Notes: generated by a model from the sequence alone, not told the origin. Numbered from the stretch's first letter, positions 22,150-32,573 are shown. The stretch: 64,000 nucleotides of DNA from Blasia pusilla (GCA_050084515.1 CM114272.1:22444001-22508000), one strand, 5' to 3'. Numbers and translations are program-made.

Positions 22150-22985
22150 CTAGTCCAACGGTGTAGAGATTGGCTTACAAGCCGTCATACCATATTTTGA
22201 AAGCATATGAACAGCATATTGTCGTCGTAGTAACCACATGCTCTCTCCAACCTCGATAAAGTCAATACCAAGGAAATACTTGAGTTCTCCCAAGTCCTTC
22301 ATATCAAATTCTGCTTGTAACTTAAGCTTGACTTGTTGTACCATTTCTTCAGTACTCCCAGTAATCAAGAGATCGTCAACATACAACACAATGAAGACTA
22401 TATGATCTTGTCTTCTCAAGACATATAACAAGGAGTGAGAATCACATACCCAAAAACCCAACTCTTGTAGGACGTATGTAATCTTGCCACACCAAGCTCT
22501 TGGAGCTCGATTGAGCCCGTATAGAGCTTTCTTCAACCTGCATACGCAAAATGGAAACTTGGGATGCTCGTATCCAGGTGGTTGAGTCATATATACCTCC
22601 TCGTATAGATCTCCATTCAAGAAGGCATTCTTGACGTCCATGTGATGTAATCTCCACTTCTTACTGCAACTGCAACCACTGTTCTTGTGGTCGCCATCTT
22701 TGCAACAGGGCTAAATGTTTCCTCATAATCGATACCATATTGTTGTGCATAGCCCTTAGCCACCAATCTTGCTTTGTATCTCTTAATTGTATCATCTTGA
22801 TTGCGCTTGATTTTGTAAACCCATTTGTAGCCAATAGCTTCCTTATCCGGAGGTATATCAACCAGCTTCCATGTCTGTTGATGTCTTAATGCAGCAAGCT
22901 CTTCCTCCATAGCTTCAATCCATTCGACTTTACTTGCAGCTTCTTCAAAACAACTCGGCTCCTGTTCTTGAAGGGTAGTCACCAT
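22150..22985 (-). pseudogene. Copia reverse transcriptase
   Basis: Begins with [24 protein letters not shown] and [14 protein letters not shown] (frame 22985-22617), then changes frame into [18 protein letters not shown] (first Asp), LKKALYGLNRAPRAW and VLYVDDLLITGS, with an intact YVDD. The frame ends after GMTACKPISTPLD at 22150. One frameshift near 22640 separates the halves. This is the most intact polymerase in the window. Confidence 0.93.
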
Positions 22986-23210
22986 ATATGCATGATGTGT
23001 CGCAAGGAATCCTTCATTTATGAATCTATGAATTGGATGTGTAACTCTACTTGATCAGAGTTGTTGTTTAGAGGTAGATGCCTCTTACACCTGACTCAAG
23101 CTCTCACTAGTGTCAACAGACTGAATACGTACTCTTCCCTTCCATGGACTTACAGATTTAACTGATGAATCTATGACCTCTCCTAATCCTGCACTAGTAC
23201 TTGGGGAAGT
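22986..23210 (-). pseudogene. Copia linker between integrase and RT
   Basis: Variable tether of the polyprotein with stops and no domain, as is normal for this position. Confidence 0.6.
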
Positions 23211-23845
23211 TTAAGACAATGTCTGTTGGTTTACAGTCATATTCTCCCCCTCAACAGACGAGTTTAGAAGTGGAATAGGCTCAGATGGAGCATACCATGA
23301 CTTTAGCTCATCAAAGACAACATCCCGACTAATAATAAGTTTCCTAGAGGATGGAATGTAGCACTTACATCCCTTAGTTCCATCAGCATAGCCAATGAAG
23401 ATACATCGTTCAGACTTAGGGTCTGATTTCTGACGTCTCTCAGAAGGAACATGAGCATAACAAATACAGCCAAATACTTTCAAGAGGAAAAAGTTAGGTT
23501 TACTTCGTGTGAAGACTTTGAATGGAGTTTTATCATGAACTCCTATTGTTGGAGTTCGGTTGATTAAGAAGACTGCACATGCTACAGCCTCTGCCCAATA
23601 GACCTTAGGCATGTTCTTCTCATTCAGCATAGCTCGTGCCGCTTCAGCAATATGTCGATTCTTCCTCTCAACCACTCAATTTTATTGTGGACTGTAACGG
23701 CAAGTTACTTGACGTTGGATGCATTCTGACGTAAATAGTCATCAAACTCTGTTGAAAGATACTCTCCTCCTCCATCACAACATAATAATTTCAGAATGTG
23801 TTATCCAGTCTGCTTCTCTACTAGAACTCTGAATGTTTGGAACAT
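23211..23845 (-). pseudogene. Copia integrase, C-terminal half
   Basis: The frame 23675-23211 starts VERKNRHIAEAARAML, carrying the integrase Glu, then AVACAVFLINRTPT, KVFGCICYAHVP, CIFIGYADGTKGCKCY and ISRDVVFDE, all standard copia motifs. The stretch 23676-23845 connects to the N-terminal half but has stops, so integrase is not continuous. Confidence 0.9.
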
Positions 23846-24180
23846 TTAGAATACCTCTGACTTGGCTTTCAGAAAGTATATCCATATATACCTAGAGAAG
23901 TCATCAATAAATGAAACAAAGTACTGACAACCACTAAGGCTATGTTGTGATGTTGTCCATACATCACTGTGGATCAACTCCAATATCCTGAAAGCTCTTC
24001 TACCTTGCTTTGGAAAAGGAAATCTAGATTGTTTTCCAAATTGGCAAGCAGGACATACCTCTAACGTAGCAGAACTCGCTAATTTAGGGAGTCCTATTAC
24101 TATATTAGATGATGAAAGACTCTGTAATCTTTGAAGATTCATATGTCCAATTCTTTTATGCCACATATTTAGATCTGTGA
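23846..24180 (-). pseudogene. Copia integrase, zinc-binding and core N-terminal half
   Basis: Reads MWHKRIGHMNLQRLQSL with the His pair, CPACQFGKQSRFPFP with the Cys pair, then LIHSDVWTTSQHS (first Asp) and YFVSFIDDFSRYIWIY (second Asp). All metal and zinc ligands in this half look intact. Confidence 0.92.
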
Positions 24181-24600
24181 CTTATTGGCCTGTTTGATCA
24201 TACATTTCTGTTTGAATCTGTGGCATAGAAACATCTAATTTGAACATTCTGCCAGATCTAGTTCCTTTGGCTATCGTAGTCTGGTCATCCATTGTTTCAA
24301 TGAAACAACCATATACGTTTAACATCATTTGATAACCCTGTTCTACTATCTGTCCTACAGAGATCAGGTTTCTTGCAATGGTAGGAACATAGGAAATATT
24401 TCCAAGAGCACAAAGACCATTTGATGCTATTGGAACTTTACCGGTAGGCGTGATATGATGTTGAGTGTCATCTCCTATGAGCACAATTGCAAGATCTTTC
24501 ACCGGCTACAAACTACTGAACCATTTAGCTTGTGAGGTCATGTGATTTGATGCACCAGAGTCAATATACCAATCTGCTGTCGAGTCTTTCTTGACCATTG
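24181..24600 (-). pseudogene. Copia aspartic protease region
   Basis: The active-site block ADWYIDSGASNHMT lies at about 24540-24580 with DSG intact. Downstream, frame 24502-24182 reads VLIGDDTQHHITPTGKV, SYVPTIARNLISVGQIVEQG and TIAKGTRSGRMFKLD, typical of the copia protease-integrase region. A stop precedes PVKDLAIV near 24505. Confidence 0.88.
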
Positions 24601-25504
24601 CTCCCATATGATGAATCATGACCAAGAGATGCTCCGTTTGTGAATGTTGTTGTTCTTGGTACTATTCTTGGTGTTGTTGCTCCACATAATTTTGTTGGTG
24701 TAAGGCTCCTATTCTCATATCTGCCTTCTTCTTGAAGCAAAACTTTGCATAGTGACCCTTTATCCCACAATAATTGCAAGATCTAGGGACCCTCTACTGT
24801 TGACCTCGACCCCAACGGTTTCCACCATCATCACCTTGAGATTGTGTCTGTTATTGGTTCGCAGTTGATTGAGTGACGTTATATTGAGTGCCTCTTCCTC
24901 CATATGCTTGATATCCACCACGACCACGGAAGTTTCTGGCACGACCCCTGCCTCTATTTGATCCATAACGTGCAAATAGCGCACTCTCTTGTAGACTAGA
25001 CAAGCTACCGCTGCCTACTAGGCTCATCTCTTCACTGATCAACAGAGGAATTAACTCTTGAAAGGTTGGATATTTCTCTCTCACAGAGATAGAGGTCTCA
25101 AAGGACTTGTAATCCTTTGGAAGGCCTTGAAGAGTGAAAAAAATCACATCATCATCTTCTACTGTCACTCCAAGCTTTCTGGCCTTTGTAGATGTTTGGA
25201 ACAACTTTTCCAATGCATCCCAAGCCTCATTCGAAGTATCAACATCTTGAATGTGACCTATCATTGGCGAACTAATCGTTATTGAAATATAGTGGATTAC
25301 TTGCCTTACGCGTTTGTTCCAAGCGCGAACATTCAAGTCTGTTGAGTTACCTTCTCGCTTGGCCTCATCACCTATGACAAGCTCCCATAATACTTGACCC
25401 ATAAGAAATTGTTTCATGCGAAACTTACAGACACTGTAATTCTGCTTATCTAGCTTCTCGCTTGTGATTGCTTCTAGGGAATACTCCATGATGAACGATT
25501 TCAC
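24601..25504 (-). pseudogene. Copia gag with zinc knuckle
   Basis: Starts near 25489 with MEYSLEAITSEKLDKQNY and FLMGQVLWELVIGDE, then AWDALEKLFQTSTKARKL. It jumps directly to GVTVEDDDVIFFTLQGLP, so some 30 residues that copia gags normally have here are missing, which I read as a deletion. FARYGSNRGRGRARNFRGRG is the basic tail. After stops near 24850, CNYCGIKGHYAKFC (about 24740-24785) is a canonical CCHC knuckle. Confidence 0.9.
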
Positions 25505-25964
25505 TCACAAAAATGTAATTTCACGCTTTCTACTACTCCAATTGAAGCATAGATCACTCCTACACAGAAATCGACCTGAAATTTGCCAAAATTGATCAAC
25601 TGTATTGAAGAACTAGTCGAAATTAGCATGTAGAGAGCAAATTGCAAAACTTTTCTTCACTAATTGCACATTCATACACTGAAATTGCTACTGCAGGAGC
25701 TCAGAATGTCAAAATCAAGCGAATTTGGATGCGTCGAAAAGCTCTCAACGAGCTCTACAAGATGGCCATGCAGACGCAGATGGCTAATTCCACCAGGAAA
25801 GCCTTAAAAAAATGCCTCCAAAGTTTTATCATCGTCAAAGCTCCACTTGAAATCTGCACCCATTGAGCTCTGAATAAAACTTTCTCCTCCCAAACTGAAA
25901 TTGTGCCTTCTCTTGCCTCTCTTCTCTCCTCAAATATCAAGAATTTCAAGTGATGTTCTCCTAT
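25505..25964 (-). other. Copia 5' untranslated leader
   Basis: Leader between primer-binding site and gag start. No gene. An open plus-strand stretch here is incidental. Confidence 0.75.
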
Positions 25965-25977
25965 CGCTCTGATACCA
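25965..25977 (-). promoter_or_regulatory. Copia primer-binding site (tRNA-Met type)
   Basis: The minus strand reads tggtatcagagcg, the usual complement of plant initiator tRNA-Met 3' end, two bases inside the 5' LTR. It primes minus-strand cDNA synthesis. Confidence 0.93.
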
Positions 25978-25979
25978 TT

Positions 25980-26288
25980 TGGAAAACTGCTAAACAAACA
26001 TAACTGGTGGAAAACAACTCTCACGCACATACACACCACCATGAAGAACGAAATTTGCAATGAGAGAATGAGTGGAGGCTGGTCCTCTTCTCAATTATAT
26101 AGGGTATGTACAAGCAATCCTAACCCTAATCTTAACCATATTCTCGAGTTAGACTAACTGTGATTATCTTATCCTAGTTAAGATAATCGTGCTTCAGTGA
26201 CTAACCAAGATTAAACTTCCCTACTTCGTGTGAGTACCAAATGTAGCAGCTCATGTGTCTCATGAGCTTGACTGTAACTCAATCTTCA
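25980..26288 (-). repeat. Copia 5' LTR
   Basis: 309 bp, tggaaaactgc to caatcttca, aligned along its length with 21101-21418. It carries the promoter. Confidence 0.92.
26092..26103 (-). promoter_or_regulatory. Probable TATA box of the copia LTR
   Basis: The minus strand reads cctatataattg in the middle of the 5' LTR, and the 3' LTR has the same sequence. Position and sequence fit a TATA box; the start site is not known. Confidence 0.5.
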
Positions 26289-26293
26289 ATATC
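26289..26293. repeat. Target-site duplication, right, of the copia element
   Basis: atatc, paired with gtatc at 21096-21100; gypsy copy B resumes right after with cagcgccgctctcc. Confidence 0.8.
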
Positions 26294-27228
26294 CAGCGCC
26301 GCTCTCCTCTTGTCAACTTAAGACCCATGTTTGGCTCCCAAGTCTCCATCGTGACTACGGTAGGACTCTTCGACGTGGGTGTAGGTGGTTGCTATGGTGC
26401 AACCCCGTCTCGGACAAGAAAACTCGACTGCTCTCCTGCAACCAACTGCAAAATCTGATCTCCATGTGCAGTACCCAGAACTACGATCGATGTTGTGGCT
26501 ATCATCTCTTGGCGTACTTGCAAAACATCCCAAGAAGTTCAAGGATGTCTCTCTCGATCATCCATGGTGTGTCGATCTTCTCGGGTCTTGCCCCCAGCCA
26601 CTACCTCAACCTATCGGTAGGCATGGGGCTCACCAACGCAACAGATGTAATCTATTGCATCCTCAAACGATGCTGCTCAGCCACTCCTAAGCTGAAAATC
26701 CATATCAAGCAGTTTAGGTCCATCTCCTGACCCAAGACATGACATCGTGATACCTCTGAGAGAGATGGTACCCTCGTCACTCTAGTGGGAAATCCCATCG
26801 CTCACTCTTGCTCATCGGCGTTGGGCTCCACCAATCTCTAGACCTGGTCATCCCAAACCAAGCCAGGTCTGGCCTCCTTGAATGCATAGGAAGTAGGAAA
26901 ACTCACCAATGTGAGAAAGGCTGCTCGTGGCATGCCAATCCTGTTGACTACAGTCAACGGCGGTCAATCATCGTGCCTCACTGCTTGTGATCGACGACTT
27001 GGATCTAGAATAAAATCCACCAACAAATTGGAGGGGCGCTCCACTCTCCCATACACCCTCTGCAAAACCTCATATGGCACCAAGTTGGTCCATCAAAGAT
27101 ACGGGCAATGTGCTCGTGAACCTATATACTCGCTGCACCCAACAACACTGCCGAGGTGATCCATGCGCCCACTTGATGTGCACTCGTCACCACGCGGGAC
27201 CTCAAATCGCCCAAAATTGGCACATTCT
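26294..27228 (-). pseudogene. DNMT3-like methyltransferase, C-terminal part, copy B
   Basis: Colinear with about 9998-10935 of copy A. Reading minus, motif VIII appears as GSRAHC then WTNL near 27080-27115. The C-terminal block MGFPTRVTRVPSLSEV and HVLGQEMDLNCL lies near 26700-26800. At least two in-frame stops fall between (within EPNADEQE and after DDQV). The same domain in both copies, with different lesions, shows it is a fixed part of the element and not a one-off capture. Confidence 0.82.
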
Positions 27229-27233
27229 CCAGA
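27229..27233. repeat. Target-site duplication, left, of solo LTR 2
   Basis: ccaga, identical to 28234-28238. Copy A keeps the unbroken site cattctccagaatg near 10926-10940. Confidence 0.85.
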
Positions 27234-28233
27234 TGTCGCGACCCTCATGACCAAACAAGTGCCAAGCGGAACATCGGAACATTAGCGGGCTCACGCTAAG
27301 ATGGTTTGCGCGTTGGAGTTGTCTCAAAGAGGAGACAAGAGACGAGACGCGAGCGAGAAGTCGGGTTTCAGATGTGATGGTCGCGACTCAGAAACCTGGA
27401 CCAAACGCGGAATGAGACTTGAAAGAAGTCGAGTCTAGGAAGTGGGTTGCCAAAGGAAAGATCCGGATTTGGAACGCCACTTGCATTTGAGAGTTTCCGA
27501 CTTTATTTATGGCCATAACTTTTAGCGCCAAGATGCGTTTGGAGGAAATAAGGGTGCATTGGAAAGCTTATGGAGAGCTGGTCCAAACGCACTAAAGATC
27601 GCTGCAAACGCATTAGCAGTGGCCGAGATACGACCTGAAAACAACTGTAAGTGGAGTCGGGTTGAGGGCCACAATGAAGGGCCCGAACCTCTTTTCCCAA
27701 AGGGGAGGGGTTATTGGAGAACCCCAGAAGTACTAGTAAGGGGGAAGGTCTCGAGAGTGCTTGGAACCCAAACCCCACTTTGGGCGCGCGAAGGCGCTCA
27801 AGGGCATGGAACGGAACGCGAGTTTGGGCATTGGGTTGGAAAACCTGCACCAAGTCCATTGAGGCGATTTTAGACATCCCTCTTGGATTTCACGCCGCGA
27901 CCCAATTACTTGGGTCTCGGTTCGGAATTCACACAAGGACCGTTGAACAGTTGGGATCGTTAGGCGTGCAAGTGCCGTTTCAGATCCCTGGACTAATCAG
28001 GAAGTCTGTTCCAAGTCTTGAAGGACTTGCCATGTGTTGGGAGCTAGGAACTAAGGAAGGTTGAGCTTGATGAGATGCCGAGTTGAGGACTCGGTGGGTT
28101 GGAACGCCGGTTGGCCAAACCCGACTAACGAGAGTGCATGTTTGGGTGCAGATCAGCGATGAGTTTGTGACCTACTGAACGCACGCTTCCGCAACACTAA
28201 AGATTGACGTTCAAGGAGAGTAGGGGCGCGACA
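27234..28233. mobile_element. Solo LTR 2 (1.0 kb) inside the methyltransferase of copy B
   Basis: Starts tgtcgcgaccctcatgacc and ends ggggcgcgaca, giving a perfect TGTCGCG/CGCGACA end pair. Same family and orientation as 11790-12823. It splits methyltransferase motif IV from motif VIII. Bounded by ccaga duplications. Confidence 0.9.
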
Positions 28234-28238
28234 CCAGA
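28234..28238. repeat. Target-site duplication, right, of solo LTR 2
   Basis: ccaga, identical to 27229-27233. Confidence 0.85.
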
Positions 28239-28930
28239 AGTATGCTAGAGAAAGGGACTGATGCTCATGTTAATGTCGAAAGATCCGCATCATCTCCTAA
28301 AACAACATGGACCGCGAGTTAGCTAATCCGCTACCCCATCCAGCACTCGACTGGCCTTGACACGGTCAACCAGCAATGATCAAGTCTATGGTCCCTACCC
28401 GCTCCAAGTCCTCAGCAATGAAATATCCCTCGGTAGGGAACTCTGGTATCCTTGGACAATGGACGCAAAAAACAAGTCCAGAAAATGAAGGCGTAATCGC
28501 ACCACATGGTGAAGTGAAGCGTGCCTCGGAACATCATCTATCTCCACATACAGGTACTGCTGCAGGCGTACTCCTACTTGCAAAACAACGGCTAACCCAG
28601 TATTGATCGCTCCAAAGAGATCCAACACCCTCCTCTGGGATGCGCCACACAATGGTGCGGTATCCAAGGGCATCATCATAGCACTCTCGGCTACCTCGGG
28701 TTCCTGTGACACACCACAATCTGGTGCAAACGTCTCGCTCCACGCGGTCTGCACATGCTCATGGCTAAGTGTCGAAGCTACTCAGTCGAGCCCCAAAGCG
28801 GCACCTCTCCTCCACGGACTGATACGGCAACCATGACACTTCTCTCCATAGAAATATAAGGAACGAGAGTATCCTCTACATGGACATGTCCCTCAATCAA
28901 ATCACTAGGCCAAGTGATGGCGCTGCTAAA
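28239..28930 (-). pseudogene. DNMT3-like methyltransferase, N-terminal part with motifs I-IV, copy B
   Basis: Frame 28754-28395 holds motif I, RVLDLFGAINTGLAVVLQ (residues 42-59), matching the SAM-binding DLFxGIxTGL of DNMT3, then YLYVEIDD (67-74), which holds the acidic residue that contacts SAM ribose in this family. YQSSLPRDISLL follows, as in copy A. After a frame change, motif IV reads PCQGQSSAGW near 28345-28367, directly preceded by an in-frame TGA. So copy B supplies the SAM-binding half that copy A lacks. The upstream part (28755-28930) is open only in pieces. With two premature defects and solo LTR 2, it is not functional. Confidence 0.85.
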
Positions 28931-29370
28931 TTCTGCTAAGGTCGCCATCTCTCATGGCCGGCGCTCGATCACTACACCTACGAATTGAACGAGTAATGAG
29001 CTAAGGCGCCCATCAGCTGACTGCCATCGTGTTCTATAGGACGCTCAATCCTCCCAATAATCCAGGGAAAACCCCATCGGATACAACACTGCTCCACCAA
29101 CCAAGATGTCGTAGGATTCTTCATCAATCACTATCGCCTTGGCTCGCACCACGGACTCATCTGTAGGATGTCACGGGCGAATCCTCACCATGACCTCATG
29201 TCGGGTGATATATTATGTGGTACTCGTTCCACCCAAGGATGTCTGTATCTGGAATGGACAACGCTCCACATCGGCCCTCGTCAGGCCGAAACCTCTGAAT
29301 GACGCTTTCCGAGCATCAGGGGTTGCGCTCTTGAATCCAACAAGGCGTGCTTCAGACTAAAAGCTCTACC
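28931..29370 (-). pseudogene. Retropepsin-like aspartic protease, copy B
   Basis: The active-site block LDSRAQPLMLG (about 29305-29340) corresponds to D-S/T-G with Gly replaced by Arg. Downstream, in pieces, come TSLGGTSTT, AKAIVIDEESYDILVGGA and LYPMGFSLDYW (about 29040-29130), a pattern of plant gypsy proteases. It would cleave the polyprotein. Stops (within VRIRP and after DYWED) and the lost Gly make it dead. Copy A has deleted this domain. Confidence 0.75.
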
Positions 29371-30130
29371 TCATGGACTCACCAATTGGAAGACCTCTCC
29401 CCACTTGTCCAACAAAATAACACCAGGAGAAGCCATGGCACGCTCTATCGCGGGTCTAACTGGGATCTCCGCCATCCTAGCAGCCGTAGCCTGCCATGAA
29501 TGTGACGTGGACCGCCCGAGCATGAGCCCCAAGGGCAGGTCCATCACCTCCTCCGAAATCACCCCTGAACATGATGCAGGAACTCCAACTCCATGCTCAC
29601 ATAGCGTAGTGGCAAGTTGGAAAACCTCAGCGGGCGTACCTCCCAACGTCATAACGTCGGAAGCAGAAAATAAAGGAGCGTGGTACACAACAGTGGCCAC
29701 TCCCAACAACATGCTCGACACATGCTCCTTTTGAGCATTAGCGATAGGAGTCATCGCACTCGCTTCTCCCATTGCCCTCCGTGCCTGCACACCAACAACA
29801 TCACCAACTCTCAAGGAACTTTGATCAGGATACATGGACGGGATCCTCATCGCCTTGGACAACGTGAAGGACTGAGGAACCCTGGTCTGTTTCTTGGCTT
29901 CTCCTTGCTGTGGATCCAACTCTACGGCTGCTTCATGCGTAACAAGTATGGCGGCCTCTATCACGTCAACCCTGCACATCCAACCAGGATCCTCCATAAG
30001 ACGTCGATGCCACGGATGTGGCATCGGGTAACCTCAATGCCATAGTAGCAATCTGCTGTCGTAGATGCGGTATCTCAGCAGCCATCCCCGCCTCACGCCC
30101 GGTGTCTCCCTCGACGTGTCTAGGTGGTGG
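29371..30130 (-). pseudogene. Gag-protease linker, copy B
   Basis: Open minus-strand frame 30024-29371 (217 codons) with blocks such as LGGTPAEVFQLATTLC and RPAIERAMASPGVILL. No domain is recognised. It ends just before the protease active-site block, so it is the polyprotein segment between nucleocapsid and protease. Copy A lacks it. Confidence 0.6.
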
Positions 30131-30720
30131 GACTCTACCTCCTCCATGGTCAACTCCACCACCCCCTCGGGCGAATCCAACTCCTCATCCCCCAACGGGA
30201 CCACCTAATGCACGATCTCTAGGCCAACCTGGACCGGAAACTCGCTCTGGTGCTCTCTCTGACCCTTGGTCTAGACGTAACTTAGGGTGCAAGGTGAAAC
30301 ACCTATCACATATGACCGTACCTTTGACAATAATCACACTAATATCCTCCTGATGCAGCACCATCTCCTCCTCCATGCTGAGGCACGCGCCCATGACCCT
30401 GACAAGTGCAATCGCGCTCATGATGGGCTCCACCACATGACCAACAAGTAAACGTAGGCGGCTGCTACTGAGCCGCATATGAATATGCAGGTCTCTATGG
30501 CACGGCCTCCCGGTATCCTCCCTGAGCTTGTGGTGCCATAGACCTATCTCAAAATCCACGTTGATGCACTTGTGGTGCAGGCTATCGTGACTGGTCTTGC
30601 CCAAAACCCATGGTAGCTACCATCTCCTCCGCCATGTTGCGCACAATGTACTCGGCTGTCCTAAAAATATCTCTCAACGTAGAGGAGGTGCTCATAAGAA
30701 GTACTCCCTCTCGCACACGT
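30131..30720 (-). pseudogene. Gag nucleocapsid with zinc knuckles, copy B
   Basis: Around 30395-30445 the minus strand encodes TCWSCGGAHHERDC, matching knuckle 1 of copy A, and near 30310-30345 CDYCQRYGHM, where the His mutated in copy A is still present but stops follow. The MAEEMVATMG block lies near 30600-30640. Confidence 0.72.
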
Positions 30721-31535
30721 GTCCGCACGGTCCGATCTAGCATCGCGTATCATGACTGGATGGCCCGAGCCTCCGTCACCCCCTAAGTGACGTTAATTAA
30801 CCGGCGCAAGCGGGTGTAGGCCTCACACAAACTCTCACCCGGGCGCCTGTAGAAGTCGTGGATGTTCTGCAACTTCTCCGTCTGTACCCCTCGGTAGCCC
30901 GCCCTCAACTAGTCGAAGAACTCAACCACAAGGTTGAACTTGAGATGAACTCGACTGGACGATGCAACTGCTCCAGTGTGAGTCACCCCTCCTACAACAT
31001 TACTTGTGGAGGAACCCTTTCTTGACTCCTCCTCCTCATATGGAAATGGCTCAGCCCATGACACCTAGTGTGGGTCATAGTAGAGTCTCCAGGCCTCAAT
31101 CTCATGGGCATATCTCTACAAGAACTCATGGTAATCGTCCATGGGTGCCCCCTCTAATTGCTAGAACATTCCGTTCCATGCTTTAAACCGGTTGAACTCT
31201 CTGGAGTTCCTAGCCTGATGTGAGTCACACCAACTCCTAAACTGTGCAATGAAGTCGTGTAACTCTATAGCGCTTATAGCACTCGAAAACCTACGTGGTA
31301 CCCCGGTTGTCCATCTCGTACGCCCAACTGGTAGGACCACTCAATGTGTGCACTGGACCACTAGCACACTCCTCTACACTCTCCCCCTCTTCTGAAGACG
31401 ACACAAAAAGAGATCGAGGTGATCTCTCACGTGGAGACTCTCGTAAACCTCGCACCACTCTAGGTAAACCCTCTAGAGCTACTCTCAAGTCCACCACCTC
31501 ACCTCTCAAAGTCCCGAAAGGACGCCGTGATGATC
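30721..31535 (-). pseudogene. Gag capsid-like region, copy B
   Basis: Reads GEVVDLRVALEGLPRVVRGL and SLFVSSSEEGESVEE (frame 31509-31291), then further down RPGESLCEAYTRLRRLI, GVTEARAIQS and, after a TGA that replaces a Trp codon, YAMLDRTVRTRV. It contains the empty target of solo LTR 1. Several stops break it. Confidence 0.72.
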
Positions 31536-31540
31536 CTGGT
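31536..31540. repeat. Target-site duplication, left, of solo LTR 3
   Basis: ctggt, paired with gtggt at 32569-32573 (4 of 5). Copy A near 13640 keeps the uninterrupted gccctcgtgcccc. Confidence 0.6.
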
Positions 31541-32568
31541 TTTCGTACGTCTACTCTCCTTGAACGTTAATCTTGTTGTTGCGGAAGCGTGCGTTCAGTA
31601 AGTCACGCTCTCAATGCTGATCTGCATCCAAACACACACTCTGGTTAGTCGGATCTTGGATCAATCAGGGGGCTAACTTTCCGAGTTCTCGACTCGGTCT
31701 CTCATCAATCTCAACCTTCCTTGTTTCGCGGCTTACAACACGAGCAAGTCTCGGAAGATTTGGGACAGACTTTATGGTCGGTTCAAGAACCTCAAATGAC
31801 GTTTCGCACCTGGCGGTTCCAACTATCTGATGGACATCCAATGAGTCCCTAATCGAGACTCGAACAAAGTGAATCTCGGGTCAAAATCCAAGCGTGGCGT
31901 ACACAGTCCACTCCCTTGGATCAAGTTTGGGTTTCAAGTTCCAATGCCAAACTCCCGTTCCATCCCGTGCCTTTGAGACGTCGTTTGGTGCTCAAAGTGG
32001 GGTGCGTGTTCCAAGCCATCTTGGAGAGACTCCTCCCTTAGTAGTACTTCTGGGGATCTTTGGGGTTCCCTACATTTAGGGAAAGACATCCGGGCCTCTC
32101 CAATTGGCCCTCAACCCGATTGCTCTCAAAGTTGTTTTCGGCCAATATCTCAGTTTGTACTTATGCATTTTCTGAGATCTTTGATGCGTTAGAAGCGTCT
32201 CAAAATAAGATTTCCAACGCGCTCTTAGTTTTCCCAAATGCATCTTGGGGCTAAATGTTATGGTCCAAAACACAGTCAAATTCCCCAAACACTAGTCGTG
32301 TTCCAAAACTGGTTCTCACCTCTTTGGCAACCAACCTTCCAAGACTCAACTCATCTCAAGTCTTGGCTCACGTTTGTTCTAGGTTTCTTGCTCGCGACCA
32401 CTAATGCATGAAACGCATAACTCTATTCCGCGTTTCGTCTCTTAGACTTTTCCAAGAGACCTTTCCAAACGCCTCTCCAAAGCGCGAGCATCGCAACATG
32501 AGTCCACTTGAGTTCTGATGTTCCGCTTGGCGCCTATTTGGTGTTGTTTGGTTATGAGGGTCGCGACA
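31541..32568. mobile_element. Solo LTR 3 (about 1.03 kb), inverted, in the 5' end of copy B gag
   Basis: Reverse-complement relative of 11790-12823 and 27234-28233. The plus strand starts tttcgtacgtctactctcc (terminal g changed) and ends gagggtcgcgaca. Internal landmarks such as cgttcaaggagag are seen in reverse complement. No coding capacity is recognised. Confidence 0.85.
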
Positions 32569-32573
32569 GTGGT
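32569..32573. repeat. Target-site duplication, right, of solo LTR 3
   Basis: gtggt, paired with ctggt at 31536-31540. Confidence 0.6.

Larger units (their letters stand above)
21101..26288 (-). mobile_element. Ty1/copia retrotransposon nested in gypsy copy B
   Basis: A full-length element of about 5.19 kb on the minus strand, bounded by LTRs 21101-21418 and 25980-26288, with tRNA-Met-type primer-binding site, polypurine tract, gag, protease, integrase, RT and RNase H in copia order. It interrupts the linker between methyltransferase and RT of copy B. The LTRs differ at many sites, so insertion is not recent. Several stops and a gag deletion make it non-autonomous, but most catalytic residues are present. 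Confidence 0.95.
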
